DNA from: Rhodohalobacter sp. SW132
Lineage (GTDB): Bacteria > Bacteroidota > Rhodothermia > Balneolales > Balneolaceae
NCBI RefSeq assembly: GCF_003390325.1
Contig: NZ_QUOK01000002.1
Span: forward strand, 124,001 to 188,000
Length of the DNA stretch: 64,000 nucleotides
Direction: 5' to 3'
Position 1 is the stretch's first letter. Each line of letters begins with the position of its first letter. Shown here one piece after another: positions 1-9,814 of the stretch. The notes under the pieces were generated by a model, which searched no databases, was not told where the DNA came from, and was given only the letters and a program-made list of their open reading frames with translations. Both the position numbers and the translations under genes were made by a program.

Positions 1-2
1 GT

Positions 3-1607
3 TCTGAGAGCTGTTTATGGTTATGGATAGTACTTCCGCTATTTCTGCTGATGGCTTCCTGCGCGTCAGATGAGTCTCCGGATTCAGAATATAGCAGCAG
101 TACAGCTCTTGATGAGCGCCTGACCGATAAAGAACTGATCGCCCGCCGCCATTGTGCCGGATGCCATATCTACCCGGAACCGGATCTTCTCGATAAAAAT
201 ACCTGGCTCACACAAACCCTGCCCGCGATGGGTCCGCATCTCGGTATCTTTGAATATGACGGGGAAGAGTATCCGCTGGATGAGACCGAATATCTTCCCG
301 AAAATTTCTATCCCGATTACGCTATAGCTACTGATGAAGAGTGGCAGGCCATCCTCGATTTTTATGAAGAGATGGCGCCTGAACGGCTTGAAAGAGATGA
401 CGATTTTACTGAAATCCGGCGTGAAAACCACATTTTTAAACCTCTTCGTCCGCCGTACCGGTCCGATACCCATCCCATGGCGAGCGCGGTGAAAATCGAT
501 CCGGTAAACGGACTGATTTTTCTTGCAGATGCCAACCTTGGACGGATGTTAATTTACAATCGTGACCTCGATATTGTTGACACTTTTGAAGTACCGGCTG
601 CCATTTCTCATATCGCCTTCACCAACGATACATCCGAACCGGGAAGGAGAGAGCTGATGATTACCTACATCGCAAATATCAATCCGTCGGATGCCAAAGA
701 TGGGTTTATTTCCCGTGGATGGTACGATCCGGACAGCGGCAACGGTGAGTTCGATGATCGGTTTATCGAGAATCTGGCTCGTCCGGTCGAATCACTCCTC
801 GCTGATCTCAATCAAAATGGTAAACTGGATCTTCTCGTAAGTGAATTTGGTCACAGGGAAGGTTCTGTGTTCTGGCTGAAAGGGGAGGGAAGCGGTAATT
901 TTAATCAGCAAAAAAACATGCTGATCAACACGCCCGGCTGCCTGGACAGTGAGATCATTGACTGGACCGGAAATGGCCTGCCGGATATCCTGGCGCTCTG
1001 TTCACAAGTGGACCAGGCGATCTACCTGTTTGAAAATTTGGGCGATGGGCAATTCAGCCGCAAGACACTTCTCGAGTTCCCGATTACCGCAGGATCCAGC
1101 TCTTTTGAACTGCACGATTTTAATAACAACGGCCGCCCCGATATCCTTTATACAAGCGGTGATAATGCGGACTACTCGATGATGTATAAACCGTATCACG
1201 GGGTCTATATTTATATGAATGAAGATGAAAATCAATTTTCGGAAAAGTGGTTCTACCCGATTAACGGGGCATACAAAGCGATTGCAAAAGATTTCTCCGG
1301 AAACGGACATCCCGATCTTGCAGTTTCATCCTTTTTTGCGGACTACTCCCGCAAGCCGTATGAAGGGTTCATATTTTTTGAAAATGAAGGAAATAACACA
1401 TTTACCCCGTTCCACCCGCCCGAAGCTTCTTATGGCCGATGGATCGCAATGGATGCCGCAGATTTTACCGGGGACGGAGCCGAAGATATTGTGCTCGCCA
1501 ACTTTTCGATGGGGCCTACACGAGTCCATGAACAGATCGAAAATATCCTTACTCAAAGTCCCCATATTTTGCTTCTGAAAAATGAATCAGCGTCCGTTGA
1601 AAACTGA
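3..1607 (+). CDS. FG-GAP/VCBS propeller lipoprotein with N-terminal CxxCH heme motif (5' partial)
   Basis: The reading frame is open to the left edge with no start codon before the ATG at 51, so the true start lies outside the window. The in-frame residues before that ATG form a hydrophobic stretch running into a lipobox (L-M-A-S-C, Cys 4 counted from the ATG at 51), as expected of an exported lipoprotein. A CAGCH motif (residues 35-39 from that ATG) is a c-type heme site. About five FG-GAP/VCBS-like calcium-loop motifs follow (for example DFNNNGRPDIL and DFSGNGHPDLAV), pointing to a beta-propeller. Known: such proteins sit on the cell surface or in the periplasm and often neighbour SusC/SusD genes; substrates are unknown. 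Inferred: a heme-bearing accessory protein for the SusC1/SusD1 system 240 bp downstream. No separate cytochrome domain of normal length is visible. Confidence 0.8.
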   Translation, partial: SESCLWLWIVLPLFLLMASCASDESPDSEYSSSTALDERLTDKELIARRHCAGCHIYPEPDLLDKNTWLTQTLPAMGPHLGIFEYDGEEYPLDETEYLPENFYPDYAIATDEEWQAILDFYEEMAPERLERDDDFTEIRRENHIFKPLRPPYRSDTHPMASAVKIDPVNGLIFLADANLGRMLIYNRDLDIVDTFEVPAAISHIAFTNDTSEPGRRELMITYIANINPSDAKDGFISRGWYDPDSGNGEFDDRFIENLARPVESLLADLNQNGKLDLLVSEFGHREGSVFWLKGEGSGNFNQQKNMLINTPGCLDSEIIDWTGNGLPDILALCSQVDQAIYLFENLGDGQFSRKTLLEFPITAGSSSFELHDFNNNGRPDILYTSGDNADYSMMYKPYHGVYIYMNEDENQFSEKWFYPINGAYKAIAKDFSGNGHPDLAVSSFFADYSRKPYEGFIFFENEGNNTFTPFHPPEASYGRWIAMDAADFTGDGAEDIVLANFSMGPTRVHEQIENILTQSPHILLLKNESASVEN

Positions 1608-1847
1608 AGTTCCCTCTCTTAATTACAATTGGTTGTAACGAGTCAGATCTCCAAAATACCTGCTTTAAAAAGCTTCTGAGTGGTGTTTCTGGTAATTCAT
1701 CCACGCCTTTAAATAAATTCTGACAAACAAAACAACAAGATAGTATTAGTTATATAAAGTCAAATTAGTAACCTTTTTAACAGCTATATAAAATCACAAT
1801 AATCTTTATCTAACATAGATTCACTCATATCAAAACATAAGGGCAAT

Positions 1848-4799
1848 ATGAATTCAAACATACGATTAGTCTCTTTTCTGAAGATACTAATGGTTATCCC
1901 ACTCTTGCTTGGAATATCCAATAGTGTCTTAGCTCAACATCAGGTATCCGGTACTGTTACTGATGCAGAAACCGGAGAAGCGCTTCCCGGTGTAAGTGTT
2001 TTAGTACAGGGAACCGATACTGGCGATGCAACCGGTCTTGACGGCAGCTTTCAGGTTACCGCACCTTCCGATGATGCAACACTGGTCTTTACCTACATCG
2101 GTTACGAAAGACAGGAAGTGCCGATTGACGGCCGTTCTGAAATTAATGTAGAAATGGTTAGTGCAGCAATCTTAGGCCAGGATGTTGTTGTGGTCGGTTA
2201 CGGTACACAGCGCGTAGAAGACCTCACAAGCTCCATCTCCAGTGTGTCTTCGGATGATTTTGTACAGGGCTCTTCACGGAGTGCAGCTGAACTCATTCAG
2301 GGGCAGACCGCCGGTTTGATTGTAACCACCTCAAGCGGGAATCCCCGGTCAAGAGGTCAGATTAGTCTGCGTGGTATTACAACTATGAATGCGAGTACAT
2401 CGCCTCTTATTTTGGTAGATGGCGTTCCCGGTTCACTTGACACGATAGCTCCGGAAGACATTGAATCGATCGATATTCTGAAAGATGGTTCAGCTGCTGC
2501 AATCTACGGCTCACGAGGGCAGAATGGTGTGATTCTGATTCAGACACGAAGAGCAGCACGCGGACAGGCACCCACAATTCAATACAGCGGATATGTAAAT
2601 ACGCAGACCGTTTACAATCGTCCTGAAATGCTGACTGGTGATGATTACCGCCGGCTGATTGACGAGGGGGTAAACTTTGAGGATTATGGTGCAAATACAG
2701 ACTGGCAGGATGAAATCATGCAGACTCCTGTGGGTCAGACGCACAACCTTACTCTGATGGGTGGTGGTGATAACACCAGTTATACCGCTTCTCTGAACTA
2801 TAAGCAGTGGGAAGGAATCTTCATCACATCAGATGATAATGAGTTAACCGGTAGAATTAATATCCGGCACTCTATGTATGATGATATGCTCACTGCTGAT
2901 GTGAACCTGCTCTCACGTAAGAGAACTTTTGATAATTCCTTTGGGAACTACGATTATCGCCAGGCACTCATCCGAAACCCAACCGATATTGTTCGCGATC
3001 CGGTTGACGGTTCCTGGATTGAACGGGACGGTTTTAATTACGATAACCCGGTTTCCAGAATTCGTGAGACCAGCAGTGATGTAGAACAGCGTGAACTCCG
3101 CCTGAACGGTACTTTAACACTCGACCCTACCGAAAACCTGAGTTTATCATTGCTTGGATCTACTACGTTGTATAATGATCAGCGTGGATTTGCCCGATCA
3201 TTTAACCACACTGCAACCGTTATGGGCGGGGAAAACGGGTATGGCAGCCGAAACTTTGATTCCAGCACAGAAAACCTGCTCGAATTTACCGCGAACTACC
3301 AGGATGTGGTTGGCGCGCATGATTACGGGCTTCTCGCCGGATATAGCTGGCAGGAGACAACGTATGAAGGTTTTGGAGCAAGCAACTACCGCTTTCCAAC
3401 CGACCTGTTTTCGTACAATAACCTTGGTGTAGGGAATGCACTTTCAGATGGCGAAGCCGGAATGGGCAGTTATAAGAATGACTTTCGCCTGATCGGGTTT
3501 TTCAGTCGTGTAAATTACATCTTTGACCGGCGATACCTCTTTATGGCGAGTGTACGGTATGAAGGAAACTCCCGCTTTGGTGATAACCATAAATGGGGAA
3601 TGTTTCCTGCTGTATCTGCTGGCTGGAGAATCAGCGAGGAGAGCTTCATGGATAGATTCGATTTTCTGAATGATCTGAAAGTTCGTGCCGGTTTCGGTAT
3701 TACAGGTGTGGCACCGGGATCTTCTTATCTCTCATTGACCAGTTACTCTTATGGCGGACGAATGCTTGTGGATGGCAACTGGGTACAGGGTATTTCACCC
3801 GCACGGAACCCGAATCCGGACCTCAGGTGGGAGCAAAAAGAGGAGATCAATGTGGGTGTCGATTTTACCATGTTTAATGATCGCCTGTCAGGTACATACG
3901 ATATCTACCAGCGGGATACCAAAGATATGCTCTGGAACTACTCCGTTCCTGTCCCTCCCTATTTGTATGGGAGTATTCTTGCAAACGTAGGACATATCCG
4001 AAACTACGGTATGGAAGCGTCTCTGAAATATACAGCAGCACAGACCGAGAATTTCCTCTGGAACACTGGCATAAACTATTCAACCAACTCTAATCGCTTG
4101 GTTACTCTCTCAGATGATCTATTTGAGACATCGGATGACTTCTTTTATGCCGGATATACAGGCGAACCGATTCAGCAAAGTACTCACCGGGTAGATATTG
4201 GCGGCCCGATCGGAAACTTCTACGGCTGGGACTCTGTGGATATCACTCCGGAAGGAGAATGGATCATTCGGAATGCAGAAGGTGAGCTAATGCCGATCAG
4301 TGATGCAGGCCTTGGGGACAGAACAATTCTCGGAAACGGAATTCCCGATCACTTTCTTTCATGGAATAACAATTTCAGATACCAGAATTTTGATCTGAAT
4401 GTGACCATGCGCGGCGCGTTCGGTCACCAGATTCTGAACTTCCAGCGTCTGTACTACGAAAATCCAAGAGTTATTCAGTATAACATGCTGAACACTGCTT
4501 TTGATGAAGTATTTGGCAAAGCTCAACTCAACCAGGATCTCGCTTATGTGAGTTACTACATTGAAGATGGCGATTACTGGAAGCTCGATAACGTAACGCT
4601 CGGCTATACCATCGATCTGACCCGATTTGCAATCAACAATGCACGGGTATATGTCTCCGGCCGTAATCTGTATACATTTACCGGCTATAAAGGAATGGAT
4701 CCTGAAGTCAGTTTTTCAGGTACAGATCCTGGTTCCGACCAAAGGGATAAATTCCCAACGACCCGAACATTTACGCTGGGTGTAAATCTTACGTTTTAA
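1848..4799 (+). CDS. SusC/RagA-family TonB-linked outer-membrane transporter (SusC1)
   Basis: This is a 983-residue TonB-dependent transporter that would import oligosaccharides or other bulky nutrients across the outer membrane with the SusD protein encoded next. A signal peptide ends near A29 (VLA-QHQ). A carboxypeptidase-regulatory-like domain follows (about 33-110, GTVTDAETGEALPGVSV), then the VVVVGYGTQ segment and a plug domain with the diagnostic LVDGVPG, IESIDILKDGSAAAIYG and NGVILIQT motifs (about 115-235). The rest is a beta-barrel ending in the outer-membrane signature VNLTF. There is no N-terminal STN domain, so direct FecR-type signalling is not expected. SusD1 starts 25 bp after the stop, so the pair is surely co-transcribed. 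Substrate cannot be read from the sequence. Confidence 0.95.
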   Translation: MNSNIRLVSFLKILMVIPLLLGISNSVLAQHQVSGTVTDAETGEALPGVSVLVQGTDTGDATGLDGSFQVTAPSDDATLVFTYIGYERQEVPIDGRSEINVEMVSAAILGQDVVVVGYGTQRVEDLTSSISSVSSDDFVQGSSRSAAELIQGQTAGLIVTTSSGNPRSRGQISLRGITTMNASTSPLILVDGVPGSLDTIAPEDIESIDILKDGSAAAIYGSRGQNGVILIQTRRAARGQAPTIQYSGYVNTQTVYNRPEMLTGDDYRRLIDEGVNFEDYGANTDWQDEIMQTPVGQTHNLTLMGGGDNTSYTASLNYKQWEGIFITSDDNELTGRINIRHSMYDDMLTADVNLLSRKRTFDNSFGNYDYRQALIRNPTDIVRDPVDGSWIERDGFNYDNPVSRIRETSSDVEQRELRLNGTLTLDPTENLSLSLLGSTTLYNDQRGFARSFNHTATVMGGENGYGSRNFDSSTENLLEFTANYQDVVGAHDYGLLAGYSWQETTYEGFGASNYRFPTDLFSYNNLGVGNALSDGEAGMGSYKNDFRLIGFFSRVNYIFDRRYLFMASVRYEGNSRFGDNHKWGMFPAVSAGWRISEESFMDRFDFLNDLKVRAGFGITGVAPGSSYLSLTSYSYGGRMLVDGNWVQGISPARNPNPDLRWEQKEEINVGVDFTMFNDRLSGTYDIYQRDTKDMLWNYSVPVPPYLYGSILANVGHIRNYGMEASLKYTAAQTENFLWNTGINYSTNSNRLVTLSDDLFETSDDFFYAGYTGEPIQQSTHRVDIGGPIGNFYGWDSVDITPEGEWIIRNAEGELMPISDAGLGDRTILGNGIPDHFLSWNNNFRYQNFDLNVTMRGAFGHQILNFQRLYYENPRVIQYNMLNTAFDEVFGKAQLNQDLAYVSYYIEDGDYWKLDNVTLGYTIDLTRFAINNARVYVSGRNLYTFTGYKGMDPEVSFSGTDPGSDQRDKFPTTRTFTLGVNLTF

Positions 4800-4824
4800 A
4801 AGAAACTTCTAAATAAAGCACATT

Positions 4825-6441
4825 ATGTTTAAAGTAAAACAGATTGTTACGTTTGTCGTGCTCGGGTCGCTGATTATGCTGGCCTCCTGCACGGATTTAT
4901 CGGAAAATGTGTACGATCAGATCACGGAGGAAAATTTTAATCCTACCGGTGACGAGATCGGATCACTCGTGGCGCCGGCCTATTCGGTGCTCCGAGGGAT
5001 GAAACTCGGCTGGTACTCCTATTTTGACCTTCAGGAAGAATCATCCGATATCATGGTTACCCCTGTGCGGCCCAACGGCTGGTATGATGGCGGGGTTTAT
5101 ATCCGTCTTCACCGCCACAACTGGGATCGATTCCAGGGACAGCCTAATGGCTTATACGGCAATGCATTTAATGGCATTAACTCGGCAAACCGTGTAATCT
5201 ATCAGCTCGAATCAGGTGCCGTTGTTATGGATTCCGGTTCAGAGCAGGTTCTCGCAGAACTTCGCGGGGTTCGCGCCTACTACTACTGGCTGCTCTTGGA
5301 TAACCACGGAAATGTGCCGATTGTAACCGACTTTGCCGATGATTCTCTTCCAGAGCAAAGTACAAGGCAGGAAGTTTATAATTTCATTCTGAGCGAACTG
5401 GATGAGATTATGCCAAACCTGACTACAGAAACAGGAACTGCCACCTATGGCCGGTTCAACTACTGGGCAGCCCAGGCACTGCTGACCCGTATTTATCTGA
5501 ATGCTGAAGTCTATACCGGCACTCCTCAATGGGAAGAAGTCATCGATCGTGCAGATGAAATCATCGACAGCGGACTTTTTGCCCTTGAACCTGCATATAG
5601 AAATAACTTTTCACTGACGAACAGTAACTCTGGTGAAGCAATCTGGGCTGTACCGTACGATGAAACTATGGCTGGAGGAAATCAATATCACATGAAAAGT
5701 TTCCCGCCAATCATGCAGCGAATCTGGGGAATGCAGGCACAGCCGTGGGGTGGTAACGCAGCTCTTCCGCAATTCATCGATACGTATGATGAAGATGATG
5801 GCCGGCTGGATGATACCTGGCTGACAGGTTCGTATGATGATCCGGATACGGGTGAAGAGCTCGTAAATTTCCAGAACTACCTGGAGACAACCGAATCAGG
5901 TGTACCACAGCCCTTCGACTGGGGATACTCTCCGGCAAAATATGAAGTGCCAATTCCTGGCGCCCAGGTGGATATTTCAACCGATTATCCTGTGTTCCGT
6001 TATGCTGAAACACTGATGTCGAAAGCAGAAGCACTGCTCCGTCTGGGAGATGGTGGACAGGCAGCGAACTATGTGAATCAGGTACGTGAGCGAAACTTCG
6101 ATCCGTTCTCAGAAGATAAAATGGTTAGTGCTGCTGATCTTGAAGGCGGAAGTTCCTATCCCTACGGTTTCGTAGAAGATGGTGAAGTTGTGGATTTTGA
6201 AGGCGGAGATGATATCGTTTTTGGCGGAATGCTGGACGAACTCGGTTATGAGTTCGCGGCTGAAGGTCACCGGCGTATGCAGCTTATTCGCTTCGAGACA
6301 ACTTCCGGCGAACCTGTATTTACAGCAAAAAGCTGGTTCAAACGACGGGCCACCAACAGCCCGCACCTGACAATCTTCCCGCTAAGTGACGGTGTATTAA
6401 ATACCAACACCAACCTGAGTCAGAACCCGGGATATGACTAA
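4825..6441 (+). CDS. SusD/RagB-family nutrient-binding outer-membrane lipoprotein (SusD1)
   Basis: A 538-residue SusD-type lipoprotein that forms the surface lid on SusC1 and captures substrate. The lipobox is LASC with Cys 22. The body shows the SusD pattern: an early NRVIYQLE helix, RGVRAYYYWLLLDNHGNVPIVTDF, a helical ALLTRIYLNAEVYTG segment, and the typical C-terminus ending SQNPGYD. It lies 25 bp behind SusC1 and is followed about 33 bp later by a hairpin terminator, so the two genes form a closed operon. No glycan-processing enzyme is attached to it. Confidence 0.94.
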   Translation: MFKVKQIVTFVVLGSLIMLASCTDLSENVYDQITEENFNPTGDEIGSLVAPAYSVLRGMKLGWYSYFDLQEESSDIMVTPVRPNGWYDGGVYIRLHRHNWDRFQGQPNGLYGNAFNGINSANRVIYQLESGAVVMDSGSEQVLAELRGVRAYYYWLLLDNHGNVPIVTDFADDSLPEQSTRQEVYNFILSELDEIMPNLTTETGTATYGRFNYWAAQALLTRIYLNAEVYTGTPQWEEVIDRADEIIDSGLFALEPAYRNNFSLTNSNSGEAIWAVPYDETMAGGNQYHMKSFPPIMQRIWGMQAQPWGGNAALPQFIDTYDEDDGRLDDTWLTGSYDDPDTGEELVNFQNYLETTESGVPQPFDWGYSPAKYEVPIPGAQVDISTDYPVFRYAETLMSKAEALLRLGDGGQAANYVNQVRERNFDPFSEDKMVSAADLEGGSSYPYGFVEDGEVVDFEGGDDIVFGGMLDELGYEFAAEGHRRMQLIRFETTSGEPVFTAKSWFKRRATNSPHLTIFPLSDGVLNTNTNLSQNPGYD

Positions 6442-6473
6442 AAATTCGCTCAATTAATTTATTTGTAACCTCA

Positions 6474-6509
6474 AAAACGGTGCATGGGAACATGTGCCGT
6501 TTTTTTTTT
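6474..6509 (+). terminator. Rho-independent terminator after SusD1
   Basis: A stem of about 11 bp (AACGGTGCATG pairing with CATGTGCCGTT through wobble positions) is followed by ten T residues. It ends the SusC1-SusD1 operon. Confidence 0.8.
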
Positions 6510-6544
6510 GATGGGTGCAAGTCCCGGAACTTTTACCAACGACG

Positions 6545-6645
6545 AGATATGGTATTTCTCAGGGAAACCACTGTGTTCCTATTTTCGAAGCCTTTTCAGG
6601 ATTGTGAATAGTGCAAAATTCAGAACCTTCAGAAATACCATATCT
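6545..6645. repeat. 101-bp inverted-terminal repeat element, copy 1
   Basis: The element begins AGATATGGTATTTCT and ends AGAAATACCATATCT, a perfect 15-bp terminal inverted repeat. The interior is unique and carries a GGATTGTGAATAGTGCAAAATTC-like core split over the right half. It is exactly as long as the copies at 6671 and 7979. A 25-bp spacer containing CGACCAACTTTCCGATGAG links it to copy 2. It is non-coding and resembles a small non-autonomous (MITE-like) or structured-RNA repeat. Confidence 0.75.
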
Positions 6646-6670
6646 GGGTTACGACCAACTTTCCGATGAG

Positions 6671-6771
6671 AGATAAGGTATTTCTCAAGTAAGCCAGCAT
6701 GTTTCGATTTCCGAACCCTTTTTGGGATTGTGAATAATGCAAAATTCAAAACCCTCAGAAATACCATATCT
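6671..6771. repeat. 101-bp inverted-terminal repeat element, copy 2
   Basis: Same length and layout as copy 1. The left end AGATAAGGTATTTCT has one mismatch to the consensus; the right end AGAAATACCATATCT is intact. The interior again carries a GGATTGTGAATAATGC-type core followed by AAAATTC. Confidence 0.75.
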
Positions 6772-6813
6772 GATAGGATAATACTTGAAATGTATTTGGC
6801 TGCATTCCAAACG

Positions 6814-7925
6814 AAAACCGCCCCGGATGGGGTGGTATGTTTGTAGAAAATGCAAATTGATTCACAAAGCCAGATTTCCCGAGGCGGATCATTACGAAAT
6901 GGCGAACAAATATGTCGAGGGATTGTCCGATGAATTATGCAACAAACCGAGCCCGTTGAACAAAATCGATAAACGACCATCGGATATGCATCGCCCGATG
7001 GCCCTAATTTATTGCCATATCTTCCCCGGGATACGCCCGATTGCATCGTGCTTCACCCGGGCTACAAACATTTGTCCCCTCCGGGCCATTTGCAGGCAAT
7101 GCAATGTATGAAGGCCAATCAGATGTTTCACTGGTGATTGACTTTGTAACATTGAATTTATCCCAATTTGTGGCAGGTCAAACAATCAAGCCCCGAACGG
7201 GGCGCAAATCAACAGCCCGGGGGTGCAACCCTGGGAAAAACAATGGGCACAAAAACGAGGAACCCCGAGGCAATAATCAATGCAGAATCAATGAACCAAC
7301 CGAGAGGTTGTTCGATGAATTATCCACAACACGGAATCCGTTGATCAACATCTGTGAACCGCCATCGGATATTATTCCCAATCCATCGTTTATGCATCGC
7401 CCGATGGCCTTAATCTATTGCCACATCATTTCCCCGGGTTACGCCCGATTGCATCGTGCTTCACCCGGGCTACAAATATATGTCCCCTCCGGGGCCAGTT
7501 TGAACAACATTTTTGTGTAGGCTATATAATGCCTGTTGACCAATCGTATGTTTTAAGGTTGATAGATCGCTTGTTTGCCATATAATTTATTCTAGTAAAC
7601 GAAGAATAATAAACCTGTAAACCCAGCCCCGAACGGGGCGCATATCAACAGCCCGGGGCAGCAGCCCCGGGAAAACGTTGGAAATCAAAAACAAGAACCC
7701 CGAGGCAATAATCAATGCAGAATCAATGAACCAACCGAGAGGTTGTTCGAAGAATGTTGCACCACACCGAATCTATTGACCAACACCGATAATTTCCCCG
7801 AAAACCCGCCCCGGATGGGGTGGTATGTTTGTAAAACATGAAGGTTGGTTCACAAAACCAGATTTCCCGAGGCAATAAAAAAAGCAGAATCAATGAACCA
7901 ACCGAGGGGTTGTCCGAGAAATCAA
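6814..7925. repeat. Composite array of short GC-rich palindromic repeats
   Basis: Several non-coding units recur in alternating order. Units opening CCGCCCCGGATGGGGTGG lie at about 6818 and 7807. Units opening CCCCGAACGGGGCGCA lie at about 7193 and 7627. A module with GAATCAATGAACCAACCGAG and then GGTTGTTCGA lies at about 7282-7316, 7718-7752 and, diverged, 7888-7913. A unit of about 105 bp with ATGCATCGCCCGATGGCC and TTCACCCGGGCTACAAA lies at about 6987-7094 and 7391-7496. Many contain small perfect palindromes such as CCCCGGATGGGG. Short open frames here follow the repeats rather than any protein family, so I treat the stretch as a REP-type array without genes. Confidence 0.7.
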
Positions 7926-7952
7926 TTCAGATCCCTCAGAAATGCCATGTCT
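7917..7952. repeat. Truncated right half of the 101-bp element
   Basis: Only the right end is present, closing with AGAAATGCCATGTCT, two mismatches from the consensus end. The following 26 bp resemble the spacer between copies 1 and 2 and lead into the full copy at 7979. Loss of the left half points to recombination or deletion within the array. Confidence 0.6.
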
Positions 7953-7978
7953 GGATTTCCACCCAACCCTTCGATGAG

Positions 7979-8079
7979 AGATGTGGTATTTCTAACGGAA
8001 ACCAACGTATTCAGAAGTCCGGAGCCTTTCCGGGATTGTGGATTGTGAATTATTCAGATCCCCCAGAAATACCATATCT
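7979..8079. repeat. 101-bp inverted-terminal repeat element, copy 3
   Basis: The left end AGATGTGGTATTTCT has one mismatch and the right end AGAAATACCATATCT is intact. The total is again exactly 101 bp. It ends 13 bp before the stop codon of the - strand transporter gene, so it could act as a 3' structure for that transcript. Confidence 0.72.
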
Positions 8080-8092
8080 GAAATCTTATCTC

Positions 8093-9610
8093 TTAACTTG
8101 TTGGGTTCGTTTTACCGGTTCCTTCCGTGGATTGGGTTCGGGCAGCGATTTGTCTGTTGTAATATTTGAAGAGCGCCATCATAATTCCCCATTGTACAAA
8201 AACTGTGGCTACAGAGAATGTACTCAGCGGATTGTACCACGTGTCGGGTGCGTAAACTGCAGCGCTTAAGTAAATCCACCATCCCAGGAGTGTGATTACC
8301 TCAACAGGGATCACATATTTAATGATGGCAGTCCACCACGGTCCGAGCTGAAAATGTGTCTCTTCAGTATTTACCAGTGTTTCTCTGAATTTGTCTGCAC
8401 CAAAAGAGATCACGGCAAACGAAATGAACCCGCCGGAAACCATCAGTCCAACTCCCCAGACAAAATCCTGGTTAGCGAAAAATTCAAGATTGATTGCAGA
8501 TGGAAGTCCGAAAAGGAATCCGGTGGTGCAAACTGCAATGGCAGCTTTCTTCCGGGAAATGCCCATATCAACAAAAACTCTTGTTGCAAGCTCAATCATT
8601 GAAATGAGTGAACTGAATGCAGCAAATGTAAGTGCCAGGAAAAACAGAATGGCCAGGATCTGTCCGCCAGCCATTTCATTGAAAAGCTGCGGCATCCACA
8701 TAAAAGTAAGACCTGTTCCTGCAGGGCCGGATGTTTGCATCACGTTCAGAATTTCTCCATCTGTCATCTGGCTGCCAAGTGTACCGAATACAGTGGAGAA
8801 AATGATCATGGCGGCCACAAGCGAAACAATGTTATTCCCAATTCCGGTCTGCAGAGCTGTTATCGTGATATCGTCACGATTCCGCATATAAGCTCCGTAG
8901 GTTAGAATTAGCCCCCAGGCGGCACCGGTATCCCATGCATTCTGTGTCAGCGCTTCAAGCCAGAGTCGTGGTTGGGAGAGAGTTGACCAATCCGGAGTAA
9001 ACAGATAAGAGAGGCCTGCGCCGCTGCCCGGCAAAGTAAGCGCACGCACGAGTGCGATAATCAGCACAACAAGCAAAGAAGGAATCAGCACTTTATTGAT
9101 CCTTTCAATGCTTTTAATCCCTTTTATGATGACCAATGCCCCGAAGAACATAACAATGGCGTGAAATGCGGAGGGCAGCATAGAGCCCTGAAATCCGGTC
9201 CATACTGCATCCGCCTGTTCCAGACTTTCCGGAAGAGCAGAGAAGAGAGATTCAAGAAGATAGTACAGGCACCACCCGGCTACCACACTGTAGTAAAACA
9301 TAATGGCCGTAGCAACAAAACCGATGAATGAGCCCATCCACGCAAACTTTTCACCAGCAACTTTTATGAAAGATCCGATAACCCCTTTCCGGCCATTCCG
9401 CCCGATCCCGTACTCCGCAATGATGAGCGGAATCGACCATATAAACAGAAAAGCAAGCCACGCAATCAGAAAAGCTCCGGCTCCGTCGTCACCACCCTGC
9501 TGAGCCGCTATCCGGGGAAACCTCCATATGTTACCTGTGCCAACCGCAATTCCTAATACACTGAGTATAAGTCCCCATTTTGTGGCAAATCGTTCTTTCT
9601 TTTTAGTCAC
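8093..9610 (-). CDS. Sodium-dependent transporter of the neurotransmitter:sodium symporter (NSS/SNF) family
   Basis: This 505-residue polytopic membrane protein imports amino acids or related small amines using a sodium gradient. The N-terminus has the family signature: WGLILSVLGIAVGTGNIWRFP in TM1, with the unwound sodium/substrate-binding stretch, followed by AGAFLIAWLAFLFIWSIPL and the EYGIGR motif. About 11-12 hydrophobic helices follow, the usual bacterial LeuT-like number. The short basic N-terminus (MTKKKERFATK) fits the positive-inside rule. It is the only complete gene on the - strand and diverges from the aldose-epimerase gene. Its 3' end abuts a 101-bp repeat. Specificity cannot be predicted. 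Confidence 0.93.
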   Translation of the reverse strand: MTKKKERFATKWGLILSVLGIAVGTGNIWRFPRIAAQQGGDDGAGAFLIAWLAFLFIWSIPLIIAEYGIGRNGRKGVIGSFIKVAGEKFAWMGSFIGFVATAIMFYYSVVAGWCLYYLLESLFSALPESLEQADAVWTGFQGSMLPSAFHAIVMFFGALVIIKGIKSIERINKVLIPSLLVVLIIALVRALTLPGSGAGLSYLFTPDWSTLSQPRLWLEALTQNAWDTGAAWGLILTYGAYMRNRDDITITALQTGIGNNIVSLVAAMIIFSTVFGTLGSQMTDGEILNVMQTSGPAGTGLTFMWMPQLFNEMAGGQILAILFFLALTFAAFSSLISMIELATRVFVDMGISRKKAAIAVCTTGFLFGLPSAINLEFFANQDFVWGVGLMVSGGFISFAVISFGADKFRETLVNTEETHFQLGPWWTAIIKYVIPVEVITLLGWWIYLSAAVYAPDTWYNPLSTFSVATVFVQWGIMMALFKYYNRQIAARTQSTEGTGKTNPTS

Positions 9611-9814
9611 AGGTTTGTACGGTATGATATATTGTTGAGGTTCCGGCGATCTATCGGTCGTAGATACTAAAGATCTTACGAATTAGCCAATATTTTTCTT
9701 TTGAAACATAGACCTTTTTTACGCTGCAATTTATTTAGCGAAATGTATTAAGTAATCAGGTACAAACGCATCTTTCACTCTTGCATATCATAATAAAATT
9801 AGCTAATAATGAAA

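Noticed and set aside
1608-1847. Promoter elements before SusC1
   Set aside because: The sequence is AT-rich, but I could not match a -33 TTTG with a TAnnTTTG element at proper spacing, so no site is called.
7041-7520. 159-codon frame and neighbours in the repeat array
   Set aside because: The translation simply follows repeated DNA modules, with the same peptide phrases recurring in several frames. No start signal or protein family is evident.
6814-7925. Possible CRISPR array
   Set aside because: Repeats are of different kinds, unevenly spaced and themselves palindromic modules. There are no uniform direct repeats with unique spacers, and no cas genes are nearby.
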